Shown: positions 47,290-59,261 of the stretch, piece after piece
Numbering within the stretch: position 1 is the first letter of the stretch
How the letters are laid out: every line of letters starts with the position of its first letter
Assembly: GCA_014529385.2 (NCBI GenBank)
Contig: CM043971.1
Span: forward strand, 85,242,340-85,306,339
Length of the DNA stretch: 64,000 nucleotides
From: Adiantum capillus-veneris
Taxonomy: Eukaryota > Streptophyta > Polypodiopsida > Polypodiales > Pteridaceae
Direction: 5' to 3'
Translations under genes and position numbers: made by a program
Notes under the pieces: model-generated
What the model was told of the DNA's origin: nothing
What the model saw: only the letters and a program-made list of their open reading frames with translations
Databases searched by the model: none

Positions 47290-47540
47290 TTGTTTGATTG
47301 ATTAAGTCATGTAAGTGAGTTTTTTGTGTGGATTGAGTGAGCCATGACTGGTTAAGTCATATGATTGAGTTTTGACGAATTGGGTAAGTCATGACTGGTT
47401 AAGTCATATGAATAAGTTTTGATGGACTGGTTAAGTCAAGATTGGTTAGGTCATGTGATTGAGTTTTAATGAATCGGATAAGTAAAGATTGATTAAGTCA
47501 TACGATTGAGCTTTTAGTGGACTGGATAAGTCTAAGTTTG
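47290..47540. repeat. Tandem repeat in gypsy leader, ~55-bp unit
   Basis: Four to five diverged units holding GGTTAAGTCATATGATTGAG and TGACGAATTGGGTAAGTCATG lie between primer-binding site and gag. Confidence 0.75.
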
Positions 47541-47574
47541 GAAAGTACCCTATTGATTTGAGTTATTATAAAAA

Positions 47575-48003
47575 TTGATGTACACTCAGGGGAATCCTCA
47601 AATCACTTCTACGTTGGAAAACCCTCATAACGATCCTATCTATACGGAGATTCAGGGGAAGAAGTTGTTGCTTAAACAAATGCAACCACCTTCTTTTAAA
47701 GGAGAGGATGATGACATTGAGAAAGATGCAGAAGTATGGATTAAATCTATGGATGATTAGTTCTCTGCTGCAAGGACCACACCTGCAAATCAAGCGATGT
47801 TAGGGATGTTTCGTCTCTCAGGGGAAGAGAAGTTATGGTGGAAACAACATTGTCGTGACATGGGAGTGTTGGAGAACTCTCAGAGTTTGTGGGAAATCAA
47901 ACAAGCGGTGAAGGAAAGATACTTACCTCCTGTCCATGAAGCGATAAAGATGAATGAGTTCTTTAGCTTGAAACAATATAATTTATCTTTGGAAGAGTAC
48001 TAT
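47575..48003 (+). pseudogene. Ty3/gypsy gag, N-terminal part
   Basis: The frame opens at 47578 or just before, with LLKQMQPPSFKGEDDDIEK, DAEVWIKSMDD, a TAG at 47758, then MLGMFRLSGEEKLWWKQHC, SLWEIKQAVKERYLPP and MNEFFSLKQYNLSLEEYY. This is the retrotransposon gag domain: PxxFxG, AxxWW, W.E.xxx.xxRY.P, EFxxLxQ..xSvxEY. It stops abruptly near 48003, where unrelated sequence begins, so zinc knuckle and pol are missing. With the primer-binding site 510 bp upstream it belongs to the LTR at 44268-47053. Confidence 0.8.
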
Positions 48004-48340
48004 TGTTGGCGGATACGCCGCCACGGACGTCAGCACAACGAGAACTCACCCAACAAGATTTGTCAGCTAAGGACGAACCTCGACCCGCAGGTGCGTGGAA
48101 GCAAGCATAGGGTGTCAACCTACACTCAACCGACTATTGACTACCCTACAGAGGTCTCTACCCAATGTCTAAGTTATAGCCTTCAAAATTACACAAGAGG
48201 AGATTTCCAACAATGCTTTCAAGAGCCAAATACCCATCAAACCTTCTCAAAACGCTACGAAACTTGAGGGAAATCCTATTAACACCAATAGGTCGCTCTC
48301 CTTAAGGTCCATGAACCAAAACTCCAACCCTAAACACCTG
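48004..48340. other. No gene recognised
   Basis: GC-richer segment starting GGCGGATACGCCGCC, a short palindrome at the break with gag. Nothing else identified. Confidence 0.4.
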
Positions 48341-48530
48341 GTACAAAATCACGTAGGATGTCTGGTTGAAATTTACAGGTCGACATTTCTGAAAACTAAA
48401 GTGCCTAATGTGTAGCTCTACTCATTGCCAATGCGTGGATATGTTGAAATAGAAAAACGGACAACGTATGCTCACCGAATCACTAGATATAGCTCGTGAG
48501 TTCTCAGATCATTGGTTTCTAGTAGGTCAT

Positions 48531-49698
48531 CTTGAATCCAAGTGCTTGTGGGCTTGAGGGTTCCCTTTGGGATAACAAAAGGCTCCACTCCTTCTAAGTA
48601 GTCCTTGATAGTCATCCTCTTCTTCTTTGCAGGCGACTTTGTGGCTGCCATGGATCCTGTTGCACTCAGTAGTCCAAAGTTAGCGTTTTTTACAGATTAG
48701 CTGATAAACTGAGTTCTGACTACCCAAATGACTTGAAAATTGAAATAAGAACTCAAAAGGACTAGGGAAATCGTGTATGTGCCCACAATAGATTTTTGGC
48801 TGAAAAATAAGCATGTAGACATACTACGCGTAGGATGTCTACCTTCTCTGATTTTGATGAAACTTGACAGGCTTGTGGTTCTTGACTTGTGCAACATGGC
48901 TATGTACTTGGAATTTGGTTTGGACATCAAAAAGTACAATTTTGAGCAGATTTAGGCTTTTGGCTCACAAATTGGGTAGGATGTCCTATATGGATGGCAA
49001 ATGATATTCAATTGGGTTGAAATTTGATATATAGGCTTCTTATACCATGTAAAAGATTCCCATGAAGTCAATTCCTGCACAGAAGGTCAATATGACCTTG
49101 GAGACATCCTACATGTAGGATGTCTACTTTCTTAGAATGACTTGATTTTGGTTCTGTGGATAGCCCTTAGCATGTAGAACATGGCCCTGCTCTTAGATTT
49201 TGATTTGCATAAGCATTGGTGTTGTTAAGAGCATGTGTAGTGTTTTTTGGCTCATAAAAGTGCATCTTTGAGGTTTTGGGGGCCAAATGTGATGGGTCTG
49301 GCTTGAAATTTGATACATGAGCTTGTGAAGATGTTATAAAGATATGTGGAACTCAAAAACACAATCTGGAGGTCAAATAGGTCATTTAGACATCCTACGT
49401 GTAGGATATCTATTTCATTAATTTTCATATATGACCCCATAGTTAGCTTGGCAATGTGCTAATGAGTATATTATGCAAGTTTCATGTGATTTGGACTAGT
49501 TTTGGTAGGTCTATGACCCATTATTGCCTCTATGCTCTGACTTTCCATTTTATGATGCATATGAGGTCAACTCTTGTCCAAATGTGGTGAAAAATTGATG
49601 GCTAGCATGTATAAGGTATGTAGAAGCTGTGTATGAGGTGAGATATTGAGTTTGGTGCCCAAACATGTCCTTGAGACATCCTACGTGTAGGATGTCTC
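48531..49698. repeat. Diverged 286-bp tandem repeat with conserved 24-bp palindrome
   Basis: A palindrome with half-site AGACATCCTACG lies at 48817-48840, 49102-49125, 49388-49411 and 49674-49697: spacings 285, 286 and 286. Half-sites or decayed copies are at 48351, about 48522 and 48972. The sequence between is strongly diverged, with shared blocks such as TTGAAATTTGATA and TTTTTGGCTCA at corresponding positions. The palindrome is thus far better kept than its spacer. copia element 2 is inserted exactly at the edge of the last palindrome. Confidence 0.8.
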
Positions 49699-50285
49699 TA
49701 TTAAGTATGGAGCCTGATTTACCCTTGTAATTTTCTGTGGTCGGAAAGTGGTCGGAAAACAACCGGTCGGTTGGCCGGTGGCCGGTAGTCAATGGCCGAT
49801 GGCCGTTGGTCGGAAGTCAATGGCCGGTGGCCGAATTCAAAAGCGGACTTGTCTTCTCAAGGGCGGCCACACATGGGCGGATTGGAGGGTCCGATATGGA
49901 CTTACTCGCACAAGGGCGGCTACACATGGATGTCTCTCATAAGAGAGGGCAGCCCTTTTGGCCTATAAAAGGAGGCCATTTCTACACACATTTCATAGTG
50001 TGAAGTTGATGCAACAAGGTGAGTGTGAGGTGATGAGAGTGAAGCAAGGCGGGAGCTCCATTAAGGGTATAATCCCTTTGTAAACTACTTCTTGTTTTGA
50101 AGTACTAAAGCCATTGAGTGGCTGCTTTCCCGTGGATGTAGCCCACATTTGGTGAACCACGTATATCGTGTGTACTCTCTCTCTCTCTCTCTCTACTCTA
50201 TAATCTCGTGTATATAAATCTGTCTCTCTCCATTAAGTAATCTACTCAATTAATTATCTATTTAGCTACGTCTTATTTCCTAACA
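49699..50285 (+). repeat. copia 2 5' LTR, internally deleted
   Basis: Matches the 3' LTR but lacks about 154 bp after CTGTGGT (present at about 54344-54497). TATAAAAG near 49964 is a candidate TATA box, and CT microsatellite lies near the 3' end. Confidence 0.9.
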
Positions 50286-50358
50286 ACTGGTATCAGAGCA
50301 AGGTTTGCTCGTAGCTAAATTATCTCAAGGAAAGGATTCCTTGAATTGAGTGGGAGTT

Positions 50359-53300
50359 ATGGCGGAGGAAGGGAAGCTCAAGATTGAGAAGTTCAACGGA
50401 AAAAACTACCAACATTGGAAGATGAAGATTGAAGACTATCTCTACCAGAAGGACCTCTATTTGCCACTAGGCGGTGTTGCGAAGAAGCCCGCAACAATGG
50501 CAGATGAAGCATGGATTGTCCTTGATCGAAAGGCACTGGGAACAATCCGGTTAAGCTTGGAGTCAACGGTGGCCTTCAATGTTTCGGAGATGAAGACCAC
50601 GGAGGACTTGATGAAGTCACTTGACGACTTCTACGAGAAACCATCGGCATCCAATAAGGTATTTCTTATGAAGCGCTTGTTCAATCTAAAGATGGCAGAG
50701 AATGGTTCAGTTGCAGAACACCTAAATGACTTTAACACAAACATAAGTCAACTTCGATCAGTGAAAATCAATTTCGATGACAAAGTGTGAGCTCTCCTTA
50801 TACTATCATCTCTACCGGATAGTTGGGACAGCCTTGTGATGGCTGTAAGTAATTCTATCTTTGGCACAAATACTCTTAAGTTTGATGATGTTGTGGGTGT
50901 TCTCCTAAGCGAGGAAATGCGAAGGAGAAGCACATGAGAATCACCAAGTGTTGCACTATCAGTGGAAACAAGAGGAAGGCTTAAGGAGAGGTTCAAAAAC
51001 CAAAAGGGTCGTGATCGCTCAAGGCGGAGCAAGTCACGCACAAATTCAGTTCTTAAATGTTGGAACTGCGGCAAGAAGGGCCACCTCAAGAAGGATTGCT
51101 GGTCCAAGAAGAAGAAGGAGACAGAGTCTCAAGACAACAAGCCAACATCGGAGGCCAATGTGGCAGGTAAAGTAGAGCAAGATGCTCTAATTCTCTCATT
51201 AGACAATGTGTCTAATTCTTGGATAGTAGATTTCGGGGCTTCATTCCATGTGACACCACACAAGCAACATTTCCAAGACTACACCAAAGGTAATTTTGGG
51301 TATGTATACTTGGGAGATGATGAAGCTTGTGAGATTGTTGGCAAAGGTACAATTTCTGTCAAAACTGCTAACGGAAATGAATGGAAGCTTAAAGATGTTA
51401 GGCATGTTCCTTCTCTTCGCAAAAATTTGATCTCTACAAGACAATCGGACGATGAAGGTCACAACATTGCATTCGGAAACAAACGGTGGAAGATCTCAAA
51501 GGTATCTTTGGTGGTTGCCAAGGGTGAAAAAGTCGGTACACTTTACTTGTGTATTGTTAGCACGCAACCTTCAGCTTGTGCAGCAACTACAGAAGTTGAC
51601 AGTGCGGTGTGGCACTACCGACTTGGGCATATGAGTGCCAAAGGAATGCAAATCCTTCAAACAAAGAAGCTTCTACCAGGTTTGAAATAAGTGGACTTTG
51701 AGTTCTGTGAAGATTGTGTTTATGGTAAACAAAAGAGGGTAAAATTTCAAAAATCAGGAAATGAAAGAAAAAATTAAAAACTTGAGTTGGTTCATTCTGA
51801 TGTTTGGGGTCCTGCAAGTACACCATCACTTGGTGGCTCATTGTACTATGTAACATTCATAGACGATGCGACTAGAAAAACATGGGTTTATGTCATGAAG
51901 AATAAATCCGATGTATTTTTCATATTTCAAAGGTGGAAAGCCTTTGTGGAGAATGAAACAGGTACCAAGGTTAAATGCCTCAGATCCGACAATGGAGGCG
52001 AATATTGCAGCCAAGCTTTTGAAAGCTTTTGTGCTAGCAATGGCATTCGGAGGCAAAAGACAACCCCAAGGACACCTCAACAAAATGGGATTTTGGAAAG
52101 GATGAACAGGACAATCGTGGAACGAGCACGAAGCATGTGGCTACATGCAGGCCTACAGCTTGAGCTTTGGGCGGAAGCTGTAAGTACGTCTGTGTACTTA
52201 ATCAATCGTTCACCCTCAACGGCATTGGATGGGGGAGTTCTAGAAGAGGCATGGACAGGTAAACCGGTGAATTATGCATTTCTCAAAGTGTTTGGGTGTG
52301 AGGCTTTCATGCACATAGATAGAAGCGTAAGATCAAAGTTAGATGCAAAGTCCAAAAAGTGTTTCTTCATTGGCTATGGAGAAGGAGACTTTGGGTATCG
52401 CCTATGGAATCCTGAAGATGGTAAAATCTTAAGGAGTAGGGATGTAATTTTTAACGAACAAAATATCTACAAAGATTAATTGGAAAGAAAACAAACAAAA
52501 GAAACAGGTCATGAGTACATGGAGCTTGAGGATGGTGAAGACTCAAGGACTGCAAACGGTGACAATGTGCAACAACGTCAACCAAATGAGGAGCCTCAAC
52601 CTATTCCCCGAAGATCTACAAGAGCAAGTAGACCTCCAGAAAGGTTTGTTCCTTCCTTCAACTATCTCTTGATCTCAGATTCTGGAGAGCCGGAATCATA
52701 TGAAGAAGCTATGCAACATGAATCCAAAGAAGAATGGACGAAGAGCATGCAAGTGAAGATGGACTCACTACATCGCAACCAAACATGGGAGTTGGTTGAG
52801 TTGCCTAAAGGTAAGCGGGCACTTCAAAACAAATGGGTGTACAAGCTAAAGGAAGAAGAAGGTGGGAATAAAAGGTACAAGTCTAGGCTTGAGGTAAAAG
52901 GTTTTTCTCAAAAGAAAGGTATTGACTTCAATGAAATATTTTCTCTTGTTGTAAAAATGAACTCAATTAGGCTTGTCTTAAGCCTTGTGGCTGCTCATGA
53001 TCTAAATCTCGAGCAAATGGATGTAAATAAGGCATTCCCTCACGGTGACTTAGAGGAGGAAATCTACATGCTTCAACCAAAGGGGTATGAAGTAAAAGGT
53101 AAGGAGAAAATGGTTTGTAGATTAAAGAAGGGCTTGTATAGTTTAAAGCAAGCATCAAGACAATGGTACTTGAAGTTTGATCGATGGATGTTGGATCATG
53201 GATTCACAAGATGCAACTCGGATCACTGCATCTACATGGAGAATTTGGGAGATGGCAAAATTCATCATCCTAATGTTGTATGTTGATGACATGTTGATTG

Positions 53301-54241
53301 CAAGTGCTAACATGCAGGACATCAAAGACCTAAAAGAGGAGCTATCCAAATCTTTTTCAATGAAAGATTTAGGTGCTGCAAAGAGGATACTTGGTATGAA
53401 AATATCAAGGGACAGGACGAAGAAGACAATAAAGCTATCTCAAGAAGATTACATCAAGAAGGTACTAGAAAGGTTTGCAATGCAAAATGCAAAACCAGTT
53501 TCTACACCTTTGGCTGGTCATTTTAAACTAACGAAGGATATGTGTCCAAAGACACAAGAGGAGATAGCCTGTATGTCTAAAGTTCCATATGCTGCAGCGG
53601 TAGGTTCTCTAATGTATGCTATGGTCTGGACAAGGCCAGACATTGCACATGCAGTGGGAGTTGTGAGTAGGTTCATGGACGACCCAGGTAAAGAGCATTG
53701 GCAAGCTGTGAAGTGGACACTTAGGTATCTAAAAGGGACAACAACAAATGCTTTGTATTTTGGAGGAACTGATATTTTTCTAGAAGGGTATGCTGATGCA
53801 GATATGACAGGTGACAAAGATTCTCGAAGGAGCACTACTGGCTATGTGTTCACGGTTGGAGGCACAGCAGTAAGCTGGGCTTCAAAGCTGCAGAAAGTGG
53901 TTTCACTTTCTACCACGGAAGCAGAGTATGTAGCAATGACGGAGGCAAGCAAAGAAATTCTGTGGCTTCACAGATTCTTAGAAGAGCTTGGATTCAAACA
54001 AGACAATTGTGTCTTGTACAGTGATAGCCAAAGCGCTATACATCTTGCGAAGAACTCAGCCTTTCATTGAAGGACAAAGCACATTGAGGTGAGATATCAC
54101 TTCATACGCACTCTTTTGGAAGAGGGACAACTAAAGCTAGGAAAGGTGCATACAAGTGAAAATCCTGCAGACATGTTTACAAAGGTGGTCAACAAGGAGA
54201 AGTTGAGCTTTTGCTCATCTTCAATCGGCATTCAAGGATAA
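50359..54241 (+). pseudogene. copia 2 gag-pol polyprotein, disrupted
   Basis: The ATG at 50359 opens gag (MAEEGKLKIEKFNGKNYQHW). Stops at 50788 and 50936 break gag before the zinc knuckle CWNCGKKGHLKKDC. The protease reads DFGASFH, with F in place of the usual S or T of the D(S/T)GA active site. GAG-pre-integrase WHYRLGHMSAKGMQ is followed by stops at 51688 and 51776, then the integrase (LVHSDVWGP, RSDNGGEY, TPQQNGILERMNRTI), a TAA at 52477, RT (LEQMDVNKAFPHG, then after a frameshift near 53270 LMLYVDDML), RNase H (YADADMTGD, LSTTEAEYVA, SDSQSAIHLAKN), TGA at 54068 and the C-terminal HIEVRYHFI to 54241. Domain order is standard copia. Inactive. Confidence 0.9.
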
Positions 54242-54301
54242 GAAGCCAGAATGGAAAGCAGTCACAGGTTTGGTTTGGAGATCAGTCTCCAAGTGGGAGA
54301 T

Positions 54302-55042
54302 TGTTAAGTATGGAGCCTGATTTACCCTTGTAATTTTCTGTGGTAAAAGCGCACATTTGTAAGGCCCCCATTATGAGGAGAAGCCATCGTGCGTGAAGGA
54401 AAATCACTCACCGGAAACCAAAATTTTCACGGACAAGAATCACGGGCAACTTTAAAGGCCGGAATATTCCTTTTCGCCGGAATATTATGGCCGAAAAGTG
54501 GTCGGAAAACAACCAGTCGGTTGGCCGGTGGCCGGTCGTCAATGGCCGATGGCCGGTGGTCGGAAGTCAATGGCCGGTGGCCGGTGGACGAATTCAAAAG
54601 CAGACTTGTCTTCTCAAGGGCGGCCACACATGGGCGGATTGGAGGGTCCGATTTGGACTTATTCGCACAAGGGCGTCTACACATGGCTGTCTCTCAGAAG
54701 AGAGGGCAACCCTTTTGGCCTATAAAAGGAGGCCATTTCTACACACATTTCATAGTGTGAAGTTGATGCAACAAGGTGAGTGTGAGGTGGTGAGAGTGAA
54801 GCAAGGCGGGAGCTCCATTAAGGGTATAATCCCTTTGTAAACTACTTCTTGTTTTGAAGTACTAAAGCGATTGAGTGGCTGCTTTCTCGTGGACGTAGCC
54901 CACATTGGGTGAACCACGTATATCGTGTGTACTCTCTCTCTCTCTCTCTCTCTCTACTCTATAATCTCGTGTATATAAATCTGTCTCTCTCCATTAAGTA
55001 ATCTACTCAATTATCTATTTAGCTACGTCTTATTTCCTAACA
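54302..55042 (+). repeat. copia 2 3' LTR, full length
   Basis: 741 bp, TGTTAAG...CTAACA, followed by the GTCTC duplication. Contains a short GCCGG-rich repeat block (GGCCGGTGG words, 54520-54590). Confidence 0.9.
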
Positions 55043-55047
55043 GTCTC

Positions 55048-56645
55048 TTGATGAATTTTTTGTGAGAAATGCTACTAGTATATGCCCTGAGCCCTCCCGA
55101 GTCCCCTTTAAGCCTTATTTCAATAAAAAAAGTCAAAAAGATAGATAGAAACTCCCTTTTTGGCTTTCAGAGCCTCTGAGTCGTTTTTTGACTCTTGGAG
55201 TGCTTTTTGGCGATGAAATTTCTTGATGTTAGTCTCCATAGCTTCATGGTTCCTTGGGGATCCTTGCCAAATGGTTTTTGTTGGCTTTTGCTTCATCGAA
55301 GCTCCGTTTGGAAATTTGTCGCTTTGGAAGCGCCCCTGGTTGCGTTTACATGTCATGGATGACTTGTGGTGGTCTACCACGATAGGACTTGGTTGTTGAT
55401 GGTCTAGGAAAGCCGCTCGTGAAGTTTGGTGGCAAACGGACATGCGGTTTGGCCATGAGAGCCAGTTGACGCTTTGTGTGTCTGATGCAGTTTCTGAAGC
55501 TTAGTTCCGCTTCGGGTCGCCTTATGGCCATGTGGGCTATATAGCCTTGTAGGGCATGTTGAGATGCTCCTACCCATGAGTTTTGGTAGCATTTGGGCGA
55601 CTTTCCACCGATTTACCACTTGGTGGCCTCTTGCAAGGCTCTAGAAGTTAGGGTTTTTTCCAATGGTTTTTTGCCGCCTTTGTGCATTCAAGAGTGGTCT
55701 CCTATGCTAGAGTAAACCCCCTATGAAGCCTTATTGCTTTTGGGTTAGCCGTTAGGTGGCCACCTCTACCTGTAGGTCTCTACTGTCCGTTCCCCGTGTG
55801 AACCCTACACTAGTTTTCGTGACAAAACATCAAACATACGCGAAAAGCTCAAGGTGGTGAGCCTATCTCTCATATCTGGAGCCTGTCGGGTGATTGTGCG
55901 CGTCGTAGAAGCAGCTGAAAGTCCGGTTCGCTCTAGGTGGCAAGAGCTCTCTCTCAAGAAGGAAATAGTAGAAATGAGCTCTAAGTGAAGTGAAAAAATC
56001 TTATAATGGGGGTCCCCGAACCACTTTCTATGAAATTTGACAAGTGCTCCCAACTTCTTGCGAGATGCGGTTTAGGTTCGAAAAATTCTTGATTTGGACT
56101 CCCTTTGCCCAGTTTCCGAGAAATTTGACGTTTCGGTCAAAATCTAGCCAAAACACGCCTCCCGCTCCATTCACATAATTGCACCTCCATTGTACCATAG
56201 GTTTTTCTATAGTCACTGATTATCCCCATATTTTTTGTTTCTCATTACGACCGTATTTCACCTGCTTTTTGTAATTTTGAAGTTTTTCTACCGATAATTA
56301 ATAAAACTCAAAAGAAAATAGCAAAATAAACCTGAAAAATCCTCAAAAATCACAATTCCTCAAAAACATCACCGCAAAGCACTATGCACACTCACATGTA
56401 ATTTTTATGGCCAGATTTCTTCGTTTTACCAATATTTTGCTCGAAAAATGGCTATTTTTACATATATACACACACCTAGGGGCCTAATTTGGCGTTTGGC
56501 TCCATATTCTTGTAGATTCGTGCTGCATAAGGGCATATGTACTTAGGTTAGTCCATAAAATTTTGCAATCAAACGAAAACTCTTCAAAATAGTTGAAAAA
56601 CATGCCCTTTTTTTCTCTTTTCACCTTCATTGGGTCCGCATTCAG
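55048..56645 (-). other. No gene recognised, possibly gypsy 3' LTR
   Basis: No coding gene on either strand. On the minus strand a purine tract AGGAAGGGGGGAGG (56663-56650) lies just before TGAATGCGG. A 3' LTR of the downstream gypsy element could begin there and run toward 55048. No second copy is available to test this. Confidence 0.3.
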
Positions 56646-56792
56646 AATGCCTCCCCCCTTCCTAGTCGGAGTCCTCCCGGATGACAAGGTATCACCTCGG
56701 GGTATGTGTAGTGCATGGGTTAAAAATTATGCTAATGCGCGGCCTTTGAATGTGGCCCTATTTGATGCATACTCAGTCAATGCATGGAAAAA

Positions 56793-57620
56793 TTAATGCT
56801 GTGCGAGAGGAGGGAATAAGCAAGATGCTTTTTGGCATTCGACGTCGAGGTTTCCTGTTTGTTTTTGATTTGTTTGTCTGATTTTATTTGCAACTAAAAG
56901 TTGTAACTCTACAGCTCTTTGTTTGATCGTCTTTCTTGCAAAAGTTGCTTGGTTTGCCGCAACTGTCGATATGGCCGTGGTCGTCTCCGTGGAGAGAATT
57001 GTCGTGGCTGAATTGGCCGTAGTCTTTTTCTCTTTTGCTTGCCATTTGTAGCTTTGTTTTGGAGGCTTTTGTAGGTTTATTGCCTCGTTCGTGGTCGTCA
57101 TTGTTGTTCTGTTGATCGGCACCCACATAGATCGGTTTGCCGGCTTCATATGTAGTGAGTGTCTGGCTGCTGGTGTTGCTTGTACTGAAGGGAGTTCCTG
57201 TTGCTTTGGTTTTGGGATCCAAATGCGAGTTGCATTTAAGTGTTTACTGATCATTCTCTTTGGGATCCATATCTTTTTTATTCCCGTGGTTGTTGGTTTA
57301 ACTATGTTCTTCTATTGACTTCTGCTGGTGTATTGTGGTTTGTATGCCATGTCGCCTCTATCCTTCCATACCCATACTTGTTTTTCACGTGTTGCTAACC
57401 TTGATCTATTCACTGTTGTTTGTGTTGTCTTATTTTTGTAGTGAACATGGTTGGCAGTTCCCTGGTTGTTCTTCATGGGTATCGTGTTGTGGTTTATTAA
57501 CACCCATCCTTTTTGTTCTTTATCCAGTGATGGTGGTGCTATCATCTAGTTCTTCCGGGTTGTCTGAGCAAAGGCTACCACCTGTTGTTCTTGTGCATGC
57601 TAAAGTTTGACTATATATGA
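56793..57620 (-). other. Low-complexity gypsy 3' region
   Basis: Minus-strand frames are rich in Asn, Thr, Lys and Gln (e.g. QQNNNDDHERGNKPTKASK) with many stops. No domain is recognised. It may be the untranslated or degraded end of the gypsy polyprotein downstream of the protease-like segment. Confidence 0.35.
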
Positions 57621-57628
57621 ATTCCAAT

Positions 57629-58163
57629 CTATCTGCACATTATACTCTTTCTGCAAGGTTGTCCCAACAACATGGGGTGTAGTGTGCTCGCATCCTCAAC
57701 CACATAAAACTTGTGGGGGTAAACATATTGATGTATTTGTACAAACAATATTGTCCAGCCCAATGTTCCTAGCGAATGTGAGGTACTACTTTCCAGAACT
57801 TGTGGAGTAGGATGTAGTTGATCTTTGGGCTTGAGCTGTTTATATAATTTGTAAGAGATCAGATTTGCTTGAGCTCCAAAATCAAGCAATGCCGTCGATT
57901 CAACTTGATTACTACCCACTTTGACTGCAATTATTGGTTCCACTATGTCTTCACCAAAATTCGATAATCGAATAGCATTTATTCGCAACGGTGATCCACT
58001 TTGTTGTTGTTGTCGTAGAAGCCTTCTTTTTGCAATGCGTTCTGTTTCTTCTGCTTGTGCTTCTTCTCGTACCCTCTATTTCTCCTTCATCCGTTGTTTT
58101 TCTCGATGGATTTGTTGAAGCATATCCTGTGTTAGTGGTAAATGATACTTTTTTAACCGACAC
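57629..58163 (-). pseudogene. Retropepsin-like aspartic protease segment downstream of integrase
   Basis: After a basic linker (IAKRRLLRQQQQ) the minus strand reads EPIIAVKVGSNQVESTALLD, then FGAQANLISYKLYKQL, then FYVVEDASTLHPMLLGQP. The LLDFGAxANLIS block is the retropepsin active-site motif (normally D-S/T-G-A, here DFGA) and HPMLLGQPC corresponds to the second glycine-containing strand near the domain end. A stop lies after KSIMCR. Gypsy elements normally carry protease before RT. Position here is 3' of integrase on the same strand. It may be a remnant of a second element or a real reordering. Confidence 0.5.
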
Positions 58164-59255
58164 CCACTAATCCAATTTGGCATTTACAATGTAGCAAGTT
58201 TAACAACTCCACTTTGTGATAAGTCACTAATCACAAAGGGTCCCATCCCTCACTTTTTAAGTTTCTTGGCATGTTGCTTCAAAGTATAAACAAGTACATA
58301 ATCACCTGTTTTGAACTCTTTCGTACGTACATGCTTGTCAAAAAACTCTTTTTGTCTTCTCTTTTTAGCATAGATCGAAGCTACAACTCTCAGTGAAAGT
58401 TCATCTAACTTTTCAAGATCATCTATTCTTGAAGAGAGCTCATGTCCTCTCCATTCTATGCGTTTTGCTACTCGTAGAGTTGGAACTAAAAACTCTATGG
58501 ATAATATAGCGTTTAGACCAAACACCATGTTGTACGGTGTTGTTCCAGTTGATGTTTTGTAAGCTACCCTGTATGCCCATAGTGTTGAGTGTAGTTACGG
58601 ATCCCAGTCTGTCCTTGACTCTGATACAATTTTAGTCAAAACAGTGCATAGTGTTTGTTTGTGACCTCAGCTTGTCCATTTGCCTGTGGATGATATGGAG
58701 CAGATTTTCTATGTATGACCATGAATTCCTCTAGCAGATATTCAATGACTTCATTAAGAAAATGTGTTTCTCGATCACTGACAATTTCTATCGGTAATCC
58801 GTATCGTACAAAGACATTCTCATACAAAAATTGTGCAGTGGTTCTTGCGTCTGCTTTTTGTGTGGCTTTGGCTTTCGTCCATTTTGTGAGCTAGTCCGTA
58901 GCCACAATGATATATTGGGTATGGGTGCGATATGCAGGGGGTGAAATAGGCCCCACAAAATCAATGCCCCATTTTGCAAATGCCCGTGCTCCCATCATTG
59001 GCCGTAGTGGCATGTCATCTCTCTTTATTGGCACCTTAGTGCGCTGACATGCGTCACAACGCTTTACAAACTCCTCGGTATCCATGTGCAATGTAGGCCA
59101 CCATATTCCCGCGGTTAAGACAATTTTTGCCGTCTTATCGTCTGAAAAATGGCTTCCACTTATTTCTCCATGTGCGTGTTCTAGAATCAACAAGTATTCG
59201 CTTTCACTTGCACAGATTCTAAATTGATTGTCCTTTCCTCTCTTGTAGAGTTGAT
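58164..59255 (-). pseudogene. Ty3/gypsy integrase core and C-terminal region
   Basis: Reads down the minus strand: zinc-binding HxxxH/CxxC module (LEHAHGEISGSH, CDACQRTK, 59190-59035), the core with D in WGIDFVGPI (58955), D in IVSDRETHF (near 58775) and E in HPQANGQAEVTN (near 58650), then a C-terminal region MVFGLNAILSIEF, KTGDYVLVYTL and FKKWMGPF-like end with stops near 58630, 58250 and 58195. The order is that of gypsy integrases. Frameshifts and stops show it is inactive. Confidence 0.8.
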
Positions 59256-59261
59256 TTCCAA

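Larger units (their letters stand above)
49699..55042 (+). mobile_element. Complete Ty1/copia retrotransposon, plus strand
   Basis: LTRs 49699-50285 (587 bp) and 54302-55042 (741 bp) enclose gag-pol. The target duplication is GTCTC (49694-49698 and 55043-55047). The PBS TGGTATCAGAGC is at 50288-50299 and the polypurine tract AAGTGGGAGA just before 54302. The 3' LTR has the TG start; the 5' LTR has TA. It is a different family from the copia at 24028: LTRs share no similarity. Stops and a frameshift disable it. Confidence 0.95.

Noticed and set aside
48004-48267. Continuation of the gypsy gag frame to 48267
   Set aside because: Composition and motifs change abruptly at about 48003; the rest is read-through into unrelated sequence.
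48697-49792. Small frames containing DILHVGCL
   Set aside because: This peptide is the translation of the 24-bp palindrome and appears on both strands.
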